Source of the DNA: DASXHD01 sp038239005
Lineage (GTDB): Bacteria; Myxococcota_A; Polyangia; Polyangiales; Polyangiaceae
Direction of reading: 5' to 3'
DNA length: 22,299 bases
Assembly (NCBI GenBank): GCA_038239005.1
Contig: JBBSFE010000114.1
Coordinates: 1-22,299 of the forward strand
Below are positions 22,239-22,299 of this stretch, piece after piece (the first letter of the stretch is position 1; the number at the start of each line of letters is the position of its first letter). Below the pieces are notes generated by a model, which had not been told where the DNA came from, searched no databases, and saw only the letters and a list, made by a program, of their open reading frames with translations. A program made the translations under genes and the position numbers.

Positions 22239-22299
22239 GATTCCACCTATCGCTGAGTGCGAGCGCGCGCAGATGCACGATGTGCTCGCCGGTGTTGTG

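Overview
The window is GC-rich chromosomal DNA (roughly two-thirds G+C by eye) from what looks like a myxobacterium, most likely Myxococcota of the Polyangiales type. The assignment is an inference. It rests on the high GC, a eukaryotic-like Ser/Thr kinase with a PEGA-like tail, many Cys-containing lipoproteins, a giant TPR protein and a near absence of Shine-Dalgarno motifs. No rRNA, tRNA, CRISPR array, insertion sequence or prophage gene was seen. Coding is extremely dense: 16 genes are called and no gap between them exceeds 27 bases.

Layout. A very large TPR protein enters from the left edge (to 4268, plus strand). It converges on a minus-strand pair, a START-like/DUF5939-like class III nucleotide cyclase (7849-6056) followed by a bubblegum-type long-chain acyl-CoA synthetase (6038-4278). 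Back to back with the cyclase, across only 20 bases, a plus-strand series begins: a membrane-anchored AsmA-like protein, a 70-residue HTH-like mini-protein, and an outer-membrane beta-barrel protein whose GTG start overlaps the mini-protein's stop. Phosphoserine aminotransferase (serC, 11057-9942) lies on the minus strand, again divergent across only 24 bases from a small lipoprotein. Two consecutive lipoproteins share one exact Cys/Trp signature and are followed by fmt. Next come a full-length Lhr helicase and, by an ATGA overlap, a small HExxH protein. Then an SDR oxidoreductase, a transmembrane Ser/Thr kinase, a lipoprotein with an FGE-sulfatase (SUMF1) fold and an HvfC/DUF2063-like protein run as one tightly coupled series. 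At the right end a small Cys-rich gene of lower GC lies on the minus strand.

How the genes may work together. The cyclase, acyl-CoA ligase and AsmA-like genes share one divergent promoter and could form a lipid-sensing and lipid-handling module linked to cyclic nucleotide signalling. The kinase, SUMF1 lipoprotein and HvfC-like protein are translationally linked and look like an envelope signalling or protein-modification unit. serC, fmt and lhr are housekeeping or repair genes. The most striking DNA-level signal is promoter architecture: in both divergent pairs the two opposing -10 hexamers overlap with a one-base offset and sit 7-12 bases from both start codons, so at least some of these transcripts should be leaderless or nearly so.
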